Shown here piece by piece: positions 35,497 to 50,400 of a stretch of DNA of 64,000 nucleotides. This DNA is from Daphnia carinata (lineage: Eukaryota; Arthropoda; Branchiopoda; Diplostraca; Daphniidae), in NCBI RefSeq assembly GCF_022539665.2, contig NC_081340.1:3348001-3412000 (forward strand), written 5' to 3'. A program made the position numbers and the translations under genes. Position 1 is the first letter of the stretch, and every line of letters starts with the position of its first letter. Below the pieces are notes generated by a model. The model was given only the letters and a program-made list of their open reading frames with translations. It made no database searches and was not told the origin of the DNA.

Positions 35497-38400
35497 TTAG
35501 TTGTAGACGCCGCGCTGGACGGCCGTCTTTGTGCGTGAATGCCACTTGCAGGTGAGGATGCGGACGTAGGTGCGCCGGAAAGAAGCGTTGCACAAAGCGT
35601 AGCAGACGGGATTGATGGTGCTGTTGATGTAGCAGAGGTAGTAGGAGAAGTTCCACAATTCAGACGAGAAACAGTCGTCCTTGTCGCACGGCGCTAGCGC
35701 CTTGAGCAGCGTCAGGACGTTGTACGGCGTCCACGTCAGGATGAAGGCCAACAGGATGGCCGACAGCGTCTTGGCCGCCTTCCGCTCCTGACGCTTCTCC
35801 TGGTTCTTCTTCTTCGGCTTCTTGTTGGCTTTCTTCGCCGCCGCCGCAGCCGCAGCCGCCGCCGAAGGGCTGTACGCGTTCCCGTGATTAGGCCGACGCA
35901 TGGGCGGATGCATACCCGAATTATTGGCGACAGAGCCGGAAACAGTTTGCAACGCTCCGGCCGGACTACCGGCTGGACTTCCAGTAATGCCACCGGCCGG
36001 GCCGATGCCAGTCGGTCGATGTCTCGGGACAATTTTGGCGTCCATTGGGAGAGCTCCGGATGGCGTTCGATCACCGGAATCAGGCGTGCTGGAAGATCCT
36101 CCGTTGAATCGGGTACAGCGGACGATCAACGGCGACTGGGCGACGGGCATGCAACTGCGCGGCACCCAGGGACTGGCGTGATGGTTCTTGAGTTTGCCTT
36201 TGTGCAACGGCAGGTGATTGGGTTTGGCCAATGACGTCAACTTGCTCAGCGAAAGAGCGTTGGGCAAATGGAGATTGGTCCCGCACAGCAAACTGCTGGT
36301 CGAGTCGTTGTACTGGGCGGAGCGCGAACCCGTCGGACGGGCAGCTAAGCTACGATTGCTCGTGTACTGACTAGCAGAGCCACCGCCGCTACCAGCTGGA
36401 CGACTCCGGTTACTATAGCCGTCGCGCTGCTCATTGCCGACGGGCACTGATCGAGACCTGACGGCCGGTTGATTACCTCCACCGGTGCTACCTGTCGACG
36501 ACGAGCTCATCCGCGGACGGTGCGTTGCGGCAGGCGGAATGTTTGCTGGAATCATCCGGATGGAGACTTTGTGTTCGGCTTTATCCGCCGAACTGTCGGC
36601 AGGTAATCGGATCAGAATCGTGAAAACAGAATCAGCTGAATGCGAACGCTTTCCGGCGTCGGCATCTGCGTCATCGCACGGATCTAACGATGGCGACGGG
36701 CACATCTGCCCGTCGGCCATCTGCTTATTGTGATGGTCTTGCGTCAGACTTTTAGACGCCACTAAAGTTCGCCTCCTGTCCATGCCGCCAAGACGCGGGT
36801 CGTTGGCCGCGGCGGCGGCCGCTGCCGCTTTGTACCGGGTCGGCGTCGATGAGTAAGGATCGCGGATGTTCATCGACGGTCCGCGTGAGATGGACGAAGC
36901 TAACGGCGTCTCGATGGATGCCGGCGTTGTGGCTATATTGGATGCGTCACTATAGGATTCCGTGTCGCCACCTCCGCCGGAACGATCTCCCCGCCTGCGC
37001 GGCCGTTGCGGCTGGCGACGAGTTAAACTTCGTATCCAGTGCTGCCACGTTGACCAACGTAACCAACGACGCCAAAACGCCCAGCTGGTCCACGTTCCGA
37101 CCTGTCCACACATCCATGCGCAAGAAGAGAAAACAAAGTTAGCGCCATCGAGCAAATGGGAAAGAAAAGAAAAAGATGGGGGATATCATCACCACCGGTT
37201 CGTTACGTTGACTCATTGACGTTGGCACGACTGTCAAATGATATCGGCCTACATATTCAGGCGCCACCCTTAACGACATTTCTATAACCACATTTTCTTT
37301 TTCTGTTACCTCCTTTGCTCATCAAATCCTTTTTTTCTTTCTTTCTTTCTTTTTTTTTTTTTTGCCTACGTCAGCTCATTCTTTAGGTGCCATTGATGAT
37401 GACATCGTCGTCAGCGACACCCGGCGCAAAGGCGTTTCATTCGCACACCTCTCTTTCATCTCTCGCCACCCACGACCGCGTCTTTAGTTCCTTAGCTCTG
37501 AGCACCCATTTTTTGAAAGCCTTCCGCCAATATCAGTCTTCTTTTCTTCTAAAAGCCAGAGAATATATATATATATATATTTCCCTTTTAGGCTTTTTCT
37601 TTAGGCTTTTTTTTTTACTTTCACTATTCTTATTTTTTTCCATATTTCTTCAGATCTAGCGCAAGTGTCATTCAGCAACCTTACCCTACACGTATATTCC
37701 ATACACGCCCACTCTCTCCATTTTTTTTTTCCGGATCTATACAGGGGGTTATACAGCATATTGTGTGTGTGCGCGCAGTGTGTAATAAGATCAGTCTCTA
37801 AGTCTGGATATCTACGTATAATTCTCTTAGGATGGGCGAAAAAGACATATCAAGACGGCCGGGGCTAATATAAGCGACTTGCTTCTTTCCATCTTCTATG
37901 TCTTCCAACCGCTCCCTCTCGTCCTCTCCCTTTTTTTTTGCTCTATAAAATATCTAGTGAAAGGAAGCATACCGTCCACCGTACGCTCCGCATGAGGCTT
38001 ACGTGTCAGAGCACCGGACATGATGGACTGTTCTTTCGGTATTGGAATACGCTCGCAGAGGGGACGAATATAAATGGTGAAAGAAATGCTAAGGAAAGAA
38101 GAAACGTTATATATATGTATACCAAAACCCATAAATATGGGCCTATACACTCCATGACTGGATGGGATGGGAGAGGTTTCCCACATGCAGTCGGCGCAGA
38201 GGAAACAAATACGAAATTGATGGGGTGATCTAAACAAAAAAAATCGATTAGGAAATAAGGACTGCCACTGATATAAATCCTACAGTGAGTTAGTCCCCCT
38301 GAATTTTGTCTCCTTTCTACTTGGATCGATACCACGACCAACCCTGTTTTCTTAGACGGGCTTAAATCGCTATCTTCCAACAGTAACAACTTGATAATGT

Positions 38401-41400
38401 TTCGCTTGCCGCAATCATATGATCTACTTGAACGTTATTCAAAATAAACGAGAGACGGAGGGAGTCTAACGCCCTACAGCGTGTAAATACAGAAAATTTT
38501 GGTGGGAATGGATAAAAAAAAAATGATTGGTATGAATATTTACATAGTGTCGGCGATGAGGTCCGGGCAAACAAGCGGCAGCTGGCACATACGAAGTTTC
38601 CATGTCGTCGACGGCACCGCTGGACTCTGAGCGCGAACGGCGCCAATCGGGCGGCGCCCCGGCCGGCCTTAGGTGGTGGTCGCCTCCGTCGTTCATCAGG
38701 ACGGCCTGTTCCTCGCCACTTCAGTTTACGCGAGTTGGAAAGCAAGAGGAAAAAGAGAAACGAAAAAAAAAAAGAAGAAGGAAATACATAAAAATGGGTG
38801 TGATCAAAGTCCGTCAACAAAGTGGATCAAGTAAACGACACCCAGATAGAAACGACCCTGTGTACATACACAACGTGTTTATTCGAGCTTGCTGCTGAAG
38901 AAGGCAAGAGAACTCATGAGAAGAAAAAAATAGAAATCAGATAAACGAAAACTGAATTTGCTTTGATGTCCTGATGAAAATGGATTTTTCTCGCGTTCGC
39001 TCTTTAAATGCTGCAATACGTAAAACTTGGTGTTTGAATAATTTAGTTTTCGTCTGTCTTTGGTGCCATTTCCTTTTCGAAGAAGAAGAGAATCTACAAG
39101 GCGTGGACTAAGCACATTCGCTGAACGTAAATCGATTCGATGAAACAAGACATCAGGCCTCACGTAATTCGACAAAGAAGGCACATAAGATACAAGGAGA
39201 GAAATGTAGGCATTACAACATTCCTAAATTAATTTTTAATGGCAATATTATTAGCCAATGAGACATGTTCGTTCCATTTTCGCTGAAGGTAGCGCAGCCT
39301 GAAACTAAAAAGCCATTAGCTATCTTACGTATTAATTTACGATGGGCCTACATTTTCTTCCTTAGCCGTCCTCGTGTTGTCTCTTTCTGTCATCGTTCTC
39401 CCTTGCGACTGATTGTGTGTTAATTGCCAACGATATTTGCTAAAGTGCCAGATCGCTGTGTACGGGCGTGGCTCTCAATGGACGTGATTATTTCCCAACG
39501 CTTATATACCCAACACGACCAAGCAAGAAACCTAAAATAACCTTAACTGTAAATTTCCCGTGAAAAGATTAAACGAAAGAAACAGAATGAATCGATAAAC
39601 GAGAGAATAGCTTTCGTTTCCTTTCGTCTTTCACTGATGTCTTTGGTTGTTTTCCTTTGTTTGGTATCCCCTTCACGTTCTTATTCCCACAGATGACCAT
39701 CAGAAGGTTTTCTCTTATATTACGTGAGTAGAGCTTCATTCTCCATAACGGTCTATATAACCGACATTTTAGATGTCATTGGCGCATCGTGCAGTTATCC
39801 CTATAACTTCAGAATCTCTGCCACCATTCTACGGCAATCTCTCGGATCCACGTCGTTCCACTCTTTATCATTGTTGTTTTTCTTTCGGGGACGCTGTTTG
39901 CCAATATTGCGCTAATACCGATATGAACAATATTCTTTTTACGCCGGTCCGTCTGTAATATATGGCTCGGCCTTACTTCTTCCACGAACCTTGTTTCGTA
40001 TAGATGATTTTGCCCGACTTCCTTCGCCGCACTTTAAATTCTTCAGTGGGCGCCCACACCTATTTCTGTATTCTGTGGGCGTTCCTCCTGTACATCGATC
40101 GAGCTTTGAAGGTAGTATATTTCGTGGGCCGTTCAATTCCATATAGCTTAGGCCTTAGGCCTGTGTCAATTATAGTTCAAGAGAAGCGAGGCTATATCCG
40201 ACAAACTCTTTGAGCAAATCGAGTTATAGCAACACACACATTAAGGACAACAATTTCCTAAACGCTTTTATCTTTCCCCTTAGTTTATCTCACTAAAAAT
40301 GGTAAGTCATCAGAAGTGAAAGCGGAGGCTGTTGTTCGTGGCGTTAAGAAATAGCGGATTGTACACGTAGCACGTCGTCGAACGAAGTTTCTAATTTTCC
40401 GCGTATATAGTCAACGCTTTGGCAGTACGTGTTATAGTTACAGAGCTTTAGACGTAACTCTCCTGTCAGTATTCGCAATCGTCACGCTGGTTGAATTTCG
40501 TATGGCTACCACCGTCAACGTCTTAATTCATTGACGATTTGACATTGGTAGTGATTGGCTACCATTGCTATAGTGTTTCTAAATTTCTGATTTTGCATGC
40601 GCGCTTTCTAGTGGAGTCGGGACTTCCGCAATCACGGTGGCATTTGTCCTCGTCGACTTACGTCAAAGAAAATGCCATTGGACGGCGAACAACACGAATT
40701 TCTTGACTCTTTGGCCTTTGCCCTCTCTCTGATTCATAGCCGTTTATATCAACGACGATGGAAGAGATGAATCGCCAATAACATATGCTGATGACGTAAG
40801 ACAGTCCATTTTTCTATCTCCTTTTCTATGGAACGAATCGACTGGCTTACGCGAAAGTGGTGCCATCGAAGAACGAAGTAATAACCAAACAGCCCATGTC
40901 ATCGACGAAACGTAAGACAAAAGAAACAATGCAGAATTGGATATTGAATTTCGTGCGTTGCCCGTTGTTACACTGACGTATGCAAATTCCTTCTTTTTTC
41001 TCTCTTTCGTTCGTTATTGACTAATAAAAACGGTAGACAGTGATGATAGCCATGCATCTCATCAATTTGCATGACTTCGGGGGGGAAAAGACAAGAGACA
41101 TGACAAAGCCATCCGTCGAAAGCAAACAGTATGTGTGCAGCTCCAAGTCAATAAACTAGACTAGCTGCTGGCAACATATTTAGAAATCGTTTATTGAACA
41201 GCCAGCTTGTTCGTTGTGTAACCTTGTCCGTTCCAGATGACACAGGAACCCTGGCACTGACGAGAGCCAAAATTAAACAAAGAAAAGAAGGCGGAAAATC
41301 CCCTACTTCAGTCTATATATTTAAGCGTTCCATATTGGTACAACACAAAGTTGACGAAGTACAATATTGCTCAAATCGACCGTTACATTCCCTCGTCTGC

Positions 41401-44400
41401 CTTCTTTTTGCTTCCGCTCCCTGAACTCTGTAAAAAGGGAAATGTAGAACGATTTCCCTTTGAATTAAACGGCAAGGAAATAAAATAGAAAAAGAAGGGA
41501 ACATTTATCGTATCAAACTAACAATCGGCTTGAGAACTATAAGGGAATTTATTTGATATTTGCAATAAAAAAAAGGGGTTGACCCAAGGCTTCTTTAACG
41601 TCTTTGACCATTTTTCCCTATTTTGTGCGTTCTCTTTTGAGCATATGCAAAGTAAGCCTAGTTGAAACACCGTTTTGCATCGCTTATGCACGATGATGTG
41701 ACATGCTCTCATCATGTAACATCTTGGTAAAGGCAACTTTGAACGTGAAACTCTTTTATCCCGACTAGGTCTGTGTGTCTGCCCGTGTGGCGCATTTTTC
41801 TATCGTTTTTAAAACTAGAGGCACATTTTTAAAAAGGTTTTTTCAGCTACAATCAGGCAAGCAAGGTACCTGGAATTGGATCGGTGACTGTCGTTCTTCT
41901 TGCCGGCCTGGAGATTGGACAGGTCCTTTTGGCGTTTCTCCGTTTCGCGCCAGACGCGCCAGTAGAGGACGCACATGACGGTGACGGGCGCGTAGAAAGC
42001 TGCGATGGCCGTCCCGAACGTAATGTAATTGTTGGTCTCGATAAACTGGATGAAGCACTTATCTATTGAGATCATACAGGAAAAAAAGAGAAGAAAATGC
42101 GTTACATCGCAGTCAATTTCGTCTATAGGAAAGTGACACCTTCGACTATTAATAAAATCCCGTTGTATATTGCATAATGAAATCGACCAATCGGATGTAA
42201 TTCTCGGAAAAAGAAATGAAATCTAGACTACTCAACTTTCCTTCCAATTTTCTCATTATTTCTTCCCTTCTCGTGTAATATAGCCTTTCGCTATATACGT
42301 AACGGGATCAGTTATGATTGGTCATACGGAAAAAGAAAGAAGAGTTCGATACAAATAAAAAAAAAAAAAAAGAGAATTATAGAAATATATATATATTTCA
42401 TTATAGATATATAAATATATATTACAAAAAAAAAAAAAGGAGAAGAACTCTTTGTTACAAGATATTTGATCACACGAGTGGCTGCAGGAGCGTGCGCCGG
42501 TCTTCGGGAGTCTCAACTCCTGCGCCGGGCTGTATTGACCCGTTTTCTTGCTGCTGATGATAAGCAACTTGATCTTTTCGTTCCATGTTCGCTCTCTCCC
42601 TGTGCAAGCCTGCCTTCATTTCGTTTCCCCTTTTTTCCCATTTACATTAGTCGTTAACGCAATTCCAATGTTTATAATTCGATTACGTTTCTACTTTGTC
42701 TGCCAAAATATGGAGATGCTTCAAATTAGGAAAATTCTTCGAACAAGAATGATTCTAAATGCCACTCAAATTTGCCAAGTGGGACATCCCATTTTTTATA
42801 TGTAGCCACTATTTCTTACAATTTCCTCCTCTAATTTTTCTGACGTCGTTTTTGGGTGGGTATAAATCAAAACTTTTCTCTTTTTTTTTTTTCTAGAAGG
42901 GGAGTTATGTATTGGTTCTAGTCGCCTTCATTTCACATCTTTTGCCTCCGCCTTCCATTCTACTCCCAAGAGTTTGCAAGTGTGCAAAACTTTGCCTTCT
43001 ATTATACAAGTTTTGAAGAGGAAACCCTCGGACAGAGTTTAAGAGCAAGGCTGAAAGAGATAGAAAGAACCCCAAAAAAATGTCTATAGCTTGAACACGG
43101 CCTCTTCAACCTTACCTTCTACGTAATTCTTCACATTTCCTTGTTTTTTTTTTTTTTTTTTGTTTGTTCATCTCGTATACTTTAGGGTGAGGGCATTCGC
43201 TACCATATCGAACTGTTCAGAGAATCAAGAAAACGGAACTAGTCCAATTGCGTGGGTAAAGTTCTAGCAAATTTGCAAGGCTTTTTTTAAAATTTTACCT
43301 GATACAAAATTCCCTTCGCTAATGAATCATTAGCCCGTACAGGTACTCGATTACACAAGAAACTACAAGAAGCATAGAGCTGGATGCAGATTTCATTTTT
43401 GCCTGGTTCCCTTGCGCTTGCTCCGGGACGGGGCAAAACAATCCGTAATACTGCCCATGTTAACTTACTTGGTTTTGTAAGATGCCTCATAATTGCGTCA
43501 TACAAGTATATATTTTTATGTATTTTTACAACCACTCCGTCTGCTTTAACAACGCTGTGGTTACATCTGACTTAAGTGAAAGCCCCAAGTACCAAGTCAT
43601 TAAACATTTGGAGCGCCTACGTCAAAACACACGTTTTATGGCGAGTGCTCCTGCAATTTTAAAATCTATAGTCACTCTGTGGTTGGTACGCAAGGTAGTA
43701 AGCAAAGGAAAGCACTACAGACCGATAGGAGAAATCCAATAAACAGTAGACTTGTAAATCTCTTTCACCTCTCTCACTTTTTCACGTTGGAGTTTTTCAA
43801 AGAGATGAAAGTATTTCTCCGGGCAATGGGGCCCGCACGCATTATGTGGACGTATCATAAATGTCAATTTTTTTGTTTCTTTTATCTTATTGTACGTGAA
43901 CGAAGTGTGTTATCGATTTTCTGGCGTCGCCACTAGCACAAATGCAAGAAATGTCCACGGGGCTCAGACTTCACCGCGAACTCAAGGAAGCTGTTGCGAG
44001 ATTTTGTATTCCCCTTCTTTTCTTCAATGCTGCTACGAAAAAATGATATCTCAATTTTTCGTTACAAGTAAGATATCGCATTCTATTTTATAATGGTTCT
44101 ATACTTTTTCTGAAAACCAAAAAGCTGGGCTTTAGTAAGGCGTTGTCTCTCCGGAGAAATGAAAACAAGAGGCGGCCGACGAAACAAGCCGAAATAAACT
44201 GGAAGCGTGCCAAAGACGATACTCTCTCTATAAAGCTTTCTTATGTCGGGATCTACAGTACATCTAGCAAAGCTACCACCCCAGTCATTTAAAAGAAAGG
44301 CCTGATGGCTCCTCGACGGCCGTAGATATTCTTGACTCGGTCGTTGGTCTATACCCATAGTTTGCATACAACAGTATTATATTATAAAATGAGGTTTGTT

Positions 44401-47400
44401 TTATTTTGATCTTATGGCGAAAGGAAACAGTGTTAACACCATACACACACGATTTGAAATGGCATAGATCTAATTGGCCTTTGTCTTGTTTTCTCATTTT
44501 TTACGGGCTTCCTCGGGTTTTCCCGTTCGTTAAGGATAGACGGTAATGCATTAAAATCAATGATCCTTTTATTTTCCTATTCCCCTTTTCTAGTTCCTTT
44601 AATTCTGCTTTCTATAATCGGCGATTAACTATCCCCATACCGACGCCCATCTCCCAGCTCTTACCGCTATCCCTACAGCCAGACATACACTTGTGGTATT
44701 GATCTGTTTGGAAGCTGCCGTTCCCACCCAAACACATCTTCCGATCGGGCTCTTATATCCGCTTTCCATTCCCCTTGTTCGCTTTTTATGTGTGCCTATT
44801 TAAATTTTGTTTTAGGAAATCGTATTGACTTTTTTGAGTAATCAAATATGCAACGGCTACAAATAATGTGCTTAGATTTTTTCCGAAAGCTTTTGAAACA
44901 CAATTAAGACACGCACCTTCTGGAACTTTGCGGTCGCCTTCGATGTAGGGCCAGGCGTAAATCCACGGCGGCCAAAGAACCAGGGAAATGACCCAAGCGG
45001 CTGCTATCATGATGCCGGCTCGACGAGGCGTTCGCCGGGCTCGGTACGTCAGCGGCCGCGTTACGGAGAAATATCTAAAATTCCGTAAATGGTACAGGAT
45101 TGATTCATCGTTAGACACATAATCTGTAATTGTATAGTTTGTTTTAGTCCTACTCAAAGCTATGGGCGTATGAGGAAATCTTATAGGATCAATGGAATGG
45201 AAGTTTCGAGGAAATTTCAGGCTGATGGAGCGAAAGGGCGTGTCACGGAAGAATGAAAACGCAAATAATTTGAGTAAAGTTTCTGTTATCTTCTTACAGA
45301 CTGTGCTGCTGGTTGTCCCTCTCAAGTTTTTGCTCCTGTTTATTGCTAGACAATGGAGCGAAGCAAACGACAAAAAAAGGAAAACACTTTGATATTACTT
45401 TTTCCCAACGACGCGTCAATAGGATTGGCTAAAAGGCTTCGCAAATCGTTTTGTATATTGCGCTGTCTGTTTTTTTTTTTTCCAGCTCCTACTCGACTTC
45501 GTTCACCCATTTTTTCTTGCCCTCCATCGTTCGCTTGGATGGGCACACGCGCCAAAGGAGGGGGGGGGGGGTATACATACACGGTCGTGACTGTACTATT
45601 TGGCCAACTGCCATACACCCGCCACGGTTGTTCCTATTGCTTATATAGACTATCATAGTGCTAGTTCCAAAAAAGAAAAAATAGACAGACACGGGAGGGG
45701 GACTGAAATGGGAAGTATTGTAAAAAGAACCAGGCAAAGATAGAAGGAAAAAAAAAATGGGATTTAAAGGATTTAGAGTTCCATTGGAAATATGCAAAGC
45801 CGTTATAACTTGTACAGCCGATGGCGCGAGTAACTTCGATGGATCATCTAAAAAAAAAAATGGAACCCATTATGGCGAACATTGGGGACAAAATAGCGAG
45901 AGCTTAAGACAGGAATTATAGGCAAATAGTAGGTATAAAAAAAAAGTTTTGTTGGGTCAAATTTAGAAGACCATTCGTTGCTGTTTTGTACAGTCTACAC
46001 GTCTAACTTTTGTCTACGGTACAGGGCTCCACACTTGCGTGTTCAGTTTACCGTCTCTTTCTGTGTGGGGAGGGCGTTTGTTTCTACACTATAGCTGCGT
46101 TGTTCTATTGCATTAAATGCCAGACCCCGTAGAAATGGAGAACGAAAAAAAAAAAAGAAATAACGAGGAAATAAGATCTGTACAACGGGCGCGGCCGGGA
46201 CCGACTTAGATCTGACGGCGGATCTGGTGGTTGAGAGGAATGACTTGACAAAGGAGAAATGGCAGGCAGAGAAGAAAGGGATATCGTTTGTTGGCAGAGG
46301 GGCTTCTAGCGTTTGCCGAGGATGAAAGGGCAATCCGATTTGTAAAACACGAGAGAAAAGGGAGAGCCAGAGAGGGTGGGAGACGTTGGTGGATGGTGGT
46401 TGCACTTTGGCCGGCCTCTGGCCAGAGTTCCTCGAGATCAATGAGGAAAACAAGAGAGACATAGAAAGGAATGGCGATGTATAGAAAGAACAAAAAAAGA
46501 AAAAGCTGAATCGAGAATAAAAGCTTTCTGGAAACCAATGCGGCGAGAGTGCAAAGAAACCCAAGCGTTTGCACTAGTCGGCTGGTTACTGACCTTCGGG
46601 AAAACTAGTCCAACGGCACGAAACAACAAAAGGGAAACAGAGCGCAAAGAAACAAAATAAACACACACGTAAAAAGAAAAAGAATTATTCTTAATACATT
46701 CGCAGATGAAGAAGTCGACGGTGTTCGTATACAAGGGCGTCGGCTGTTGGCCAACACATATAGATGAGCTGCGTGTATGTGACGCTAGCTGATTTCGTGA
46801 TCCTTGCACGAGAGATCTCTTGTCAAGGTGAAACCACACAGCTCCTACGGTCGGGGGGTTATGTCGCCGGTCACGGAACCCAGGATACTGTACAGGCAAT
46901 CCGATTTGTCTAAACTGAGTTTCGCCTATCTGATTAGACTGGAGCATATTCGGAACTGAGATGGCTGCCACGACGCACCATAAGAAATTCCAGCCGCCCC
47001 GCGTTTAAAAAAAGAAAATAAACGTGAAATTCGATTTTATGTCGGGCGAGAAAGGATCATCATCGACTTCAAATTCAGTTCAATTCGTTGGAGGCTAAGA
47101 TAATTCGTGAAGCAAACAGCATCAGCATTTTCTCGGCCAGCCGCCTTTATCTCGAGCCGATTGGCGAATCAAAGGATGGTGCGCATCTCGCATCCAAAAC
47201 GTCACGGAATTCCAAAAAAGGAGGAGATATACACGGTGAGAGGAACTGTGCGACCGTGAATGAATCGAACGAATCTTTTTTTTTCGATTTCTTTCCCCTC
47301 TCGTTTTAGAAACGAAATACATTCTCGTGTGTCGAGGAAGGAAAAATTAAAGGATGTTAGGAAGAAGGAAGCAAAGGATTTGGGTAGAAAAGAAAAAAGA

Positions 47401-50400
47401 GCGTAGGATGAGCAGGATAGAAATCTGAAAATTCTTTTGAACATTTCATCCCTTCGTTTAGCTCGACGATACTCCTTTGATGAGATGCTGAGCTGCAGTT
47501 AGTCGCAGACAGGTTATAAATATTTTTTCTGTTTTCTTTCCTTTTTTTTTATTGCATCGCCAACGAGGGTCTGTGTCAGCTAAAGCTCTGCCCACATAGG
47601 GCAGTCAAGCGTTTGTCCAACAAGCAACGGTCGAGTAAGTTTGAGCAAACTTTATTGCCCCACGCCCTCCTAATTAATAACTATTCCATCAGATTCGGCG
47701 TCGTCGGTAGGGTTTGTTCAATTCTCCTCAGACCTCTGAATTTCCTTCTTTGTTTTTAATTGTTTGTACTCCGTGTACAACCATAAAAATAACGAGAAAC
47801 GGACTTCAAGTAACCATGTGCGATGCGTCTACAGCTAACGAACAACGGCTTTCTTCTTGATTGAAATGTTTTCGTTTCAGATTTTGACATCGTCAAACAA
47901 AGCAACACTGCAACACACTATAAACAAATCGATAAACCAAACAAACCAGCCCCAAGCTTTCGCTCATCGTTTCCCATCTGTCTGCACAACGTTCTGCTGA
48001 TCAAGCCAACCATATCTCTTTTTTTTTTCTTCTTTTCTTTATTATTAAATACATTTTTCCGTTCCGGTAATAAAAATGCCCGCTTACGTTATGCGCCATT
48101 ACAAGTTCCAGCCGGAAAATGATGGCACAATTCTTTCGTGTTGCAACGCGTACGGCTGTGACAGATGCAATCTGATCATCTGTAACACACACACACCCAT
48201 AACCTGTGCTAGTACTGTTATAAGCTAACATACTGCTGTGTATAAAGGATGGCCGTATCTCTTCATCAAGGTATAACAAGAGAAAAAGGATTTGGTCAAA
48301 TGGTGTGTCCTATCTCTTCATTTCGCGTCCGTCGTATCGTCCGGTGTAACTTTGATCCAAGTGGGATGTGTGTAATGGTTAATAAGATGCACAAATATTG
48401 TCAATTGAGCCATTTAACATTTCATAAACGGCCAAATGGAAGGGGGAAATGTTTAACACGTTTGCTGCTCTTTCGACCTTTCGCGCTTAGACAATTCGGC
48501 TGAGCACTGCCGTCATTTAATTACATCATAGTGCATGTTTTTCATTAAACCACGTATGAAGCTATGGTCACTCGCTGTCCAGTCTTTCTATTAGCACAGA
48601 CGGGAAAAGATATACGTAGCCAGCCGTACACGTTTTGTTGCAACACACACACACACGTCGTGCAAGTGCAGATTTCTCGTTAACACACATACGTGTTAAC
48701 AGATGTTGAAAGTGCGCTACATAAATGCACTGCACTTAAACGTTGCGCTGCAAGGTAAACATGTATGAGGTCTCCTGACATTTTCAGGCAGTGGAATATA
48801 GATTTGATCCTGGCTTCACTTATCTTACTGCTACAAAAGGATGTCCACAAGGTGCCAAACGAACAGAACGAACGAACAACATTGTCAGTGAAATTCAAAT
48901 TTTTCGTTTGCTTTAACTTCAACAGTTTAAGTGAAGCCCTGTCTTTGTTGGATGTTCTAAAAAAACAAAACGTAAGTACTTTTTTAAGCCTATCTCATAT
49001 AGCTTCGCGCGATTAAAGTAAAAGTAAACAAAACCTCAAAGTGCATTTAACGTCCTCCCCATTTTTGTTCTGATTTTAAGTTCCAAATGAAGTTCGATGA
49101 AAGCATCCAACTTGATAGCAAAGGCAAAAAAAAAAAAAGGCAAAAAGAATAAGATACGTGGGTTGGAGCCCTGGAACTATTTATCGGTTAGATATATAGC
49201 CCAATCTACCACGTAGTGTAAAGTCAAGTGCGACACAGAGAGAATGGAACTTTGGAAAGTTTGTGGACGTTTAGAGCTCGTGTTGAGCGAGAACTATATA
49301 CGGCTGTAAAGTAAGTGAGCTGCCACTGCGTAGGCGACCCTTATTTTTTTTAAGTTAACAAGAAGAAAAGGTGACGTTATAAAAACCAATGGAGAGTTGG
49401 CTGCCGGCTAAGTCCACGACGACACAGCTGGAAAAAGGAAGTTTTCGCAGACGAAGTGCAGGAAAATTCAGATGCTAGCGAACGGCGATACGGGCTTGTC
49501 TAGAAAGAAGGGATTGCTATACTAGAAGCTTTTTTCTTTGGCGAATAAAGACTTCAGTTTTTTTTAAGCGTTGTTCGGAGGAACGCCTCTGGTTATTCGA
49601 CTTTACTCGTCCGACCACTTTCGGTTGAACTACTTGACTCGATTTGCACTTGAAGTCATAGTTGTTTTTTGTCTCTACTTTGCACGCTGTTCCTCTCCAA
49701 TTGTGACAAGATGTTGGTGGAAAAAGATCTCGATAAAAAAAAGGAGAACGAGAGACGACTAACGAATTCGTTAGCAGTGATTGTACCGAATGTTCGATAA
49801 GAAGATGTAATAGAAGCAAAAAAGAGAAAAAGTCAAGGAAATCGAGGGCGTAAGAAGAAACAAGAGGATTTAGCGTTAGGTGTTAATACTTTGTTGATTG
49901 GGCATCATTCACCTTGGCAGGTACAAACAAATCGATTGATTGGAGGCTTCGCTAATTCGTGGAGGACAGTATCCGACTCGTCAATGAGGTGAGTTCAGGA
50001 TCAGCACGAAAAGGATGTACTGCGGTTGTGATTGCGACCCAAAATGAGATAATGCCTACACTACTGTACCTTTCCCATTAGCACGTACTGTAACGACATA
50101 ATGAACTCTCAGGTGAGTCTTTAAACGGCGCCATAGCCCTTTTTTTTCTTTCTCTCCTTCAATCTTGTTTACCTGTCGAAGCTGATGATGAGTAGATTGA
50201 GGACCGAAGCGTTGGAAGCGAGGTAATCCAAGGAGAGCCAAGTGTCGCAGACATAGGGTCCCAGCTGCCATCGGCCGGCCAATATGTAGACGGTGAACAA
50301 AGGCATAGAGATGAGCCCGATGGCAAAGTCGGCGACTGCCAGACTGAAGAGAAAGTAATTGGAGATGGTCTGCAGCTGTTTGTCGATCTTGAAGGAGATC

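Noticed and set aside
35736-37219. Several long alternative frames on both strands over the receptor's last exon
   Set aside because: They are shadows of the GC-rich real exon, whose frame alone contains TM6, TM7 and the RGVYN end.
46438-46971. 177-codon open frame on the minus strand
   Set aside because: It lies inside receptor intron 1, is low-complexity Phe/Ser-rich, and has no motif or splice support.
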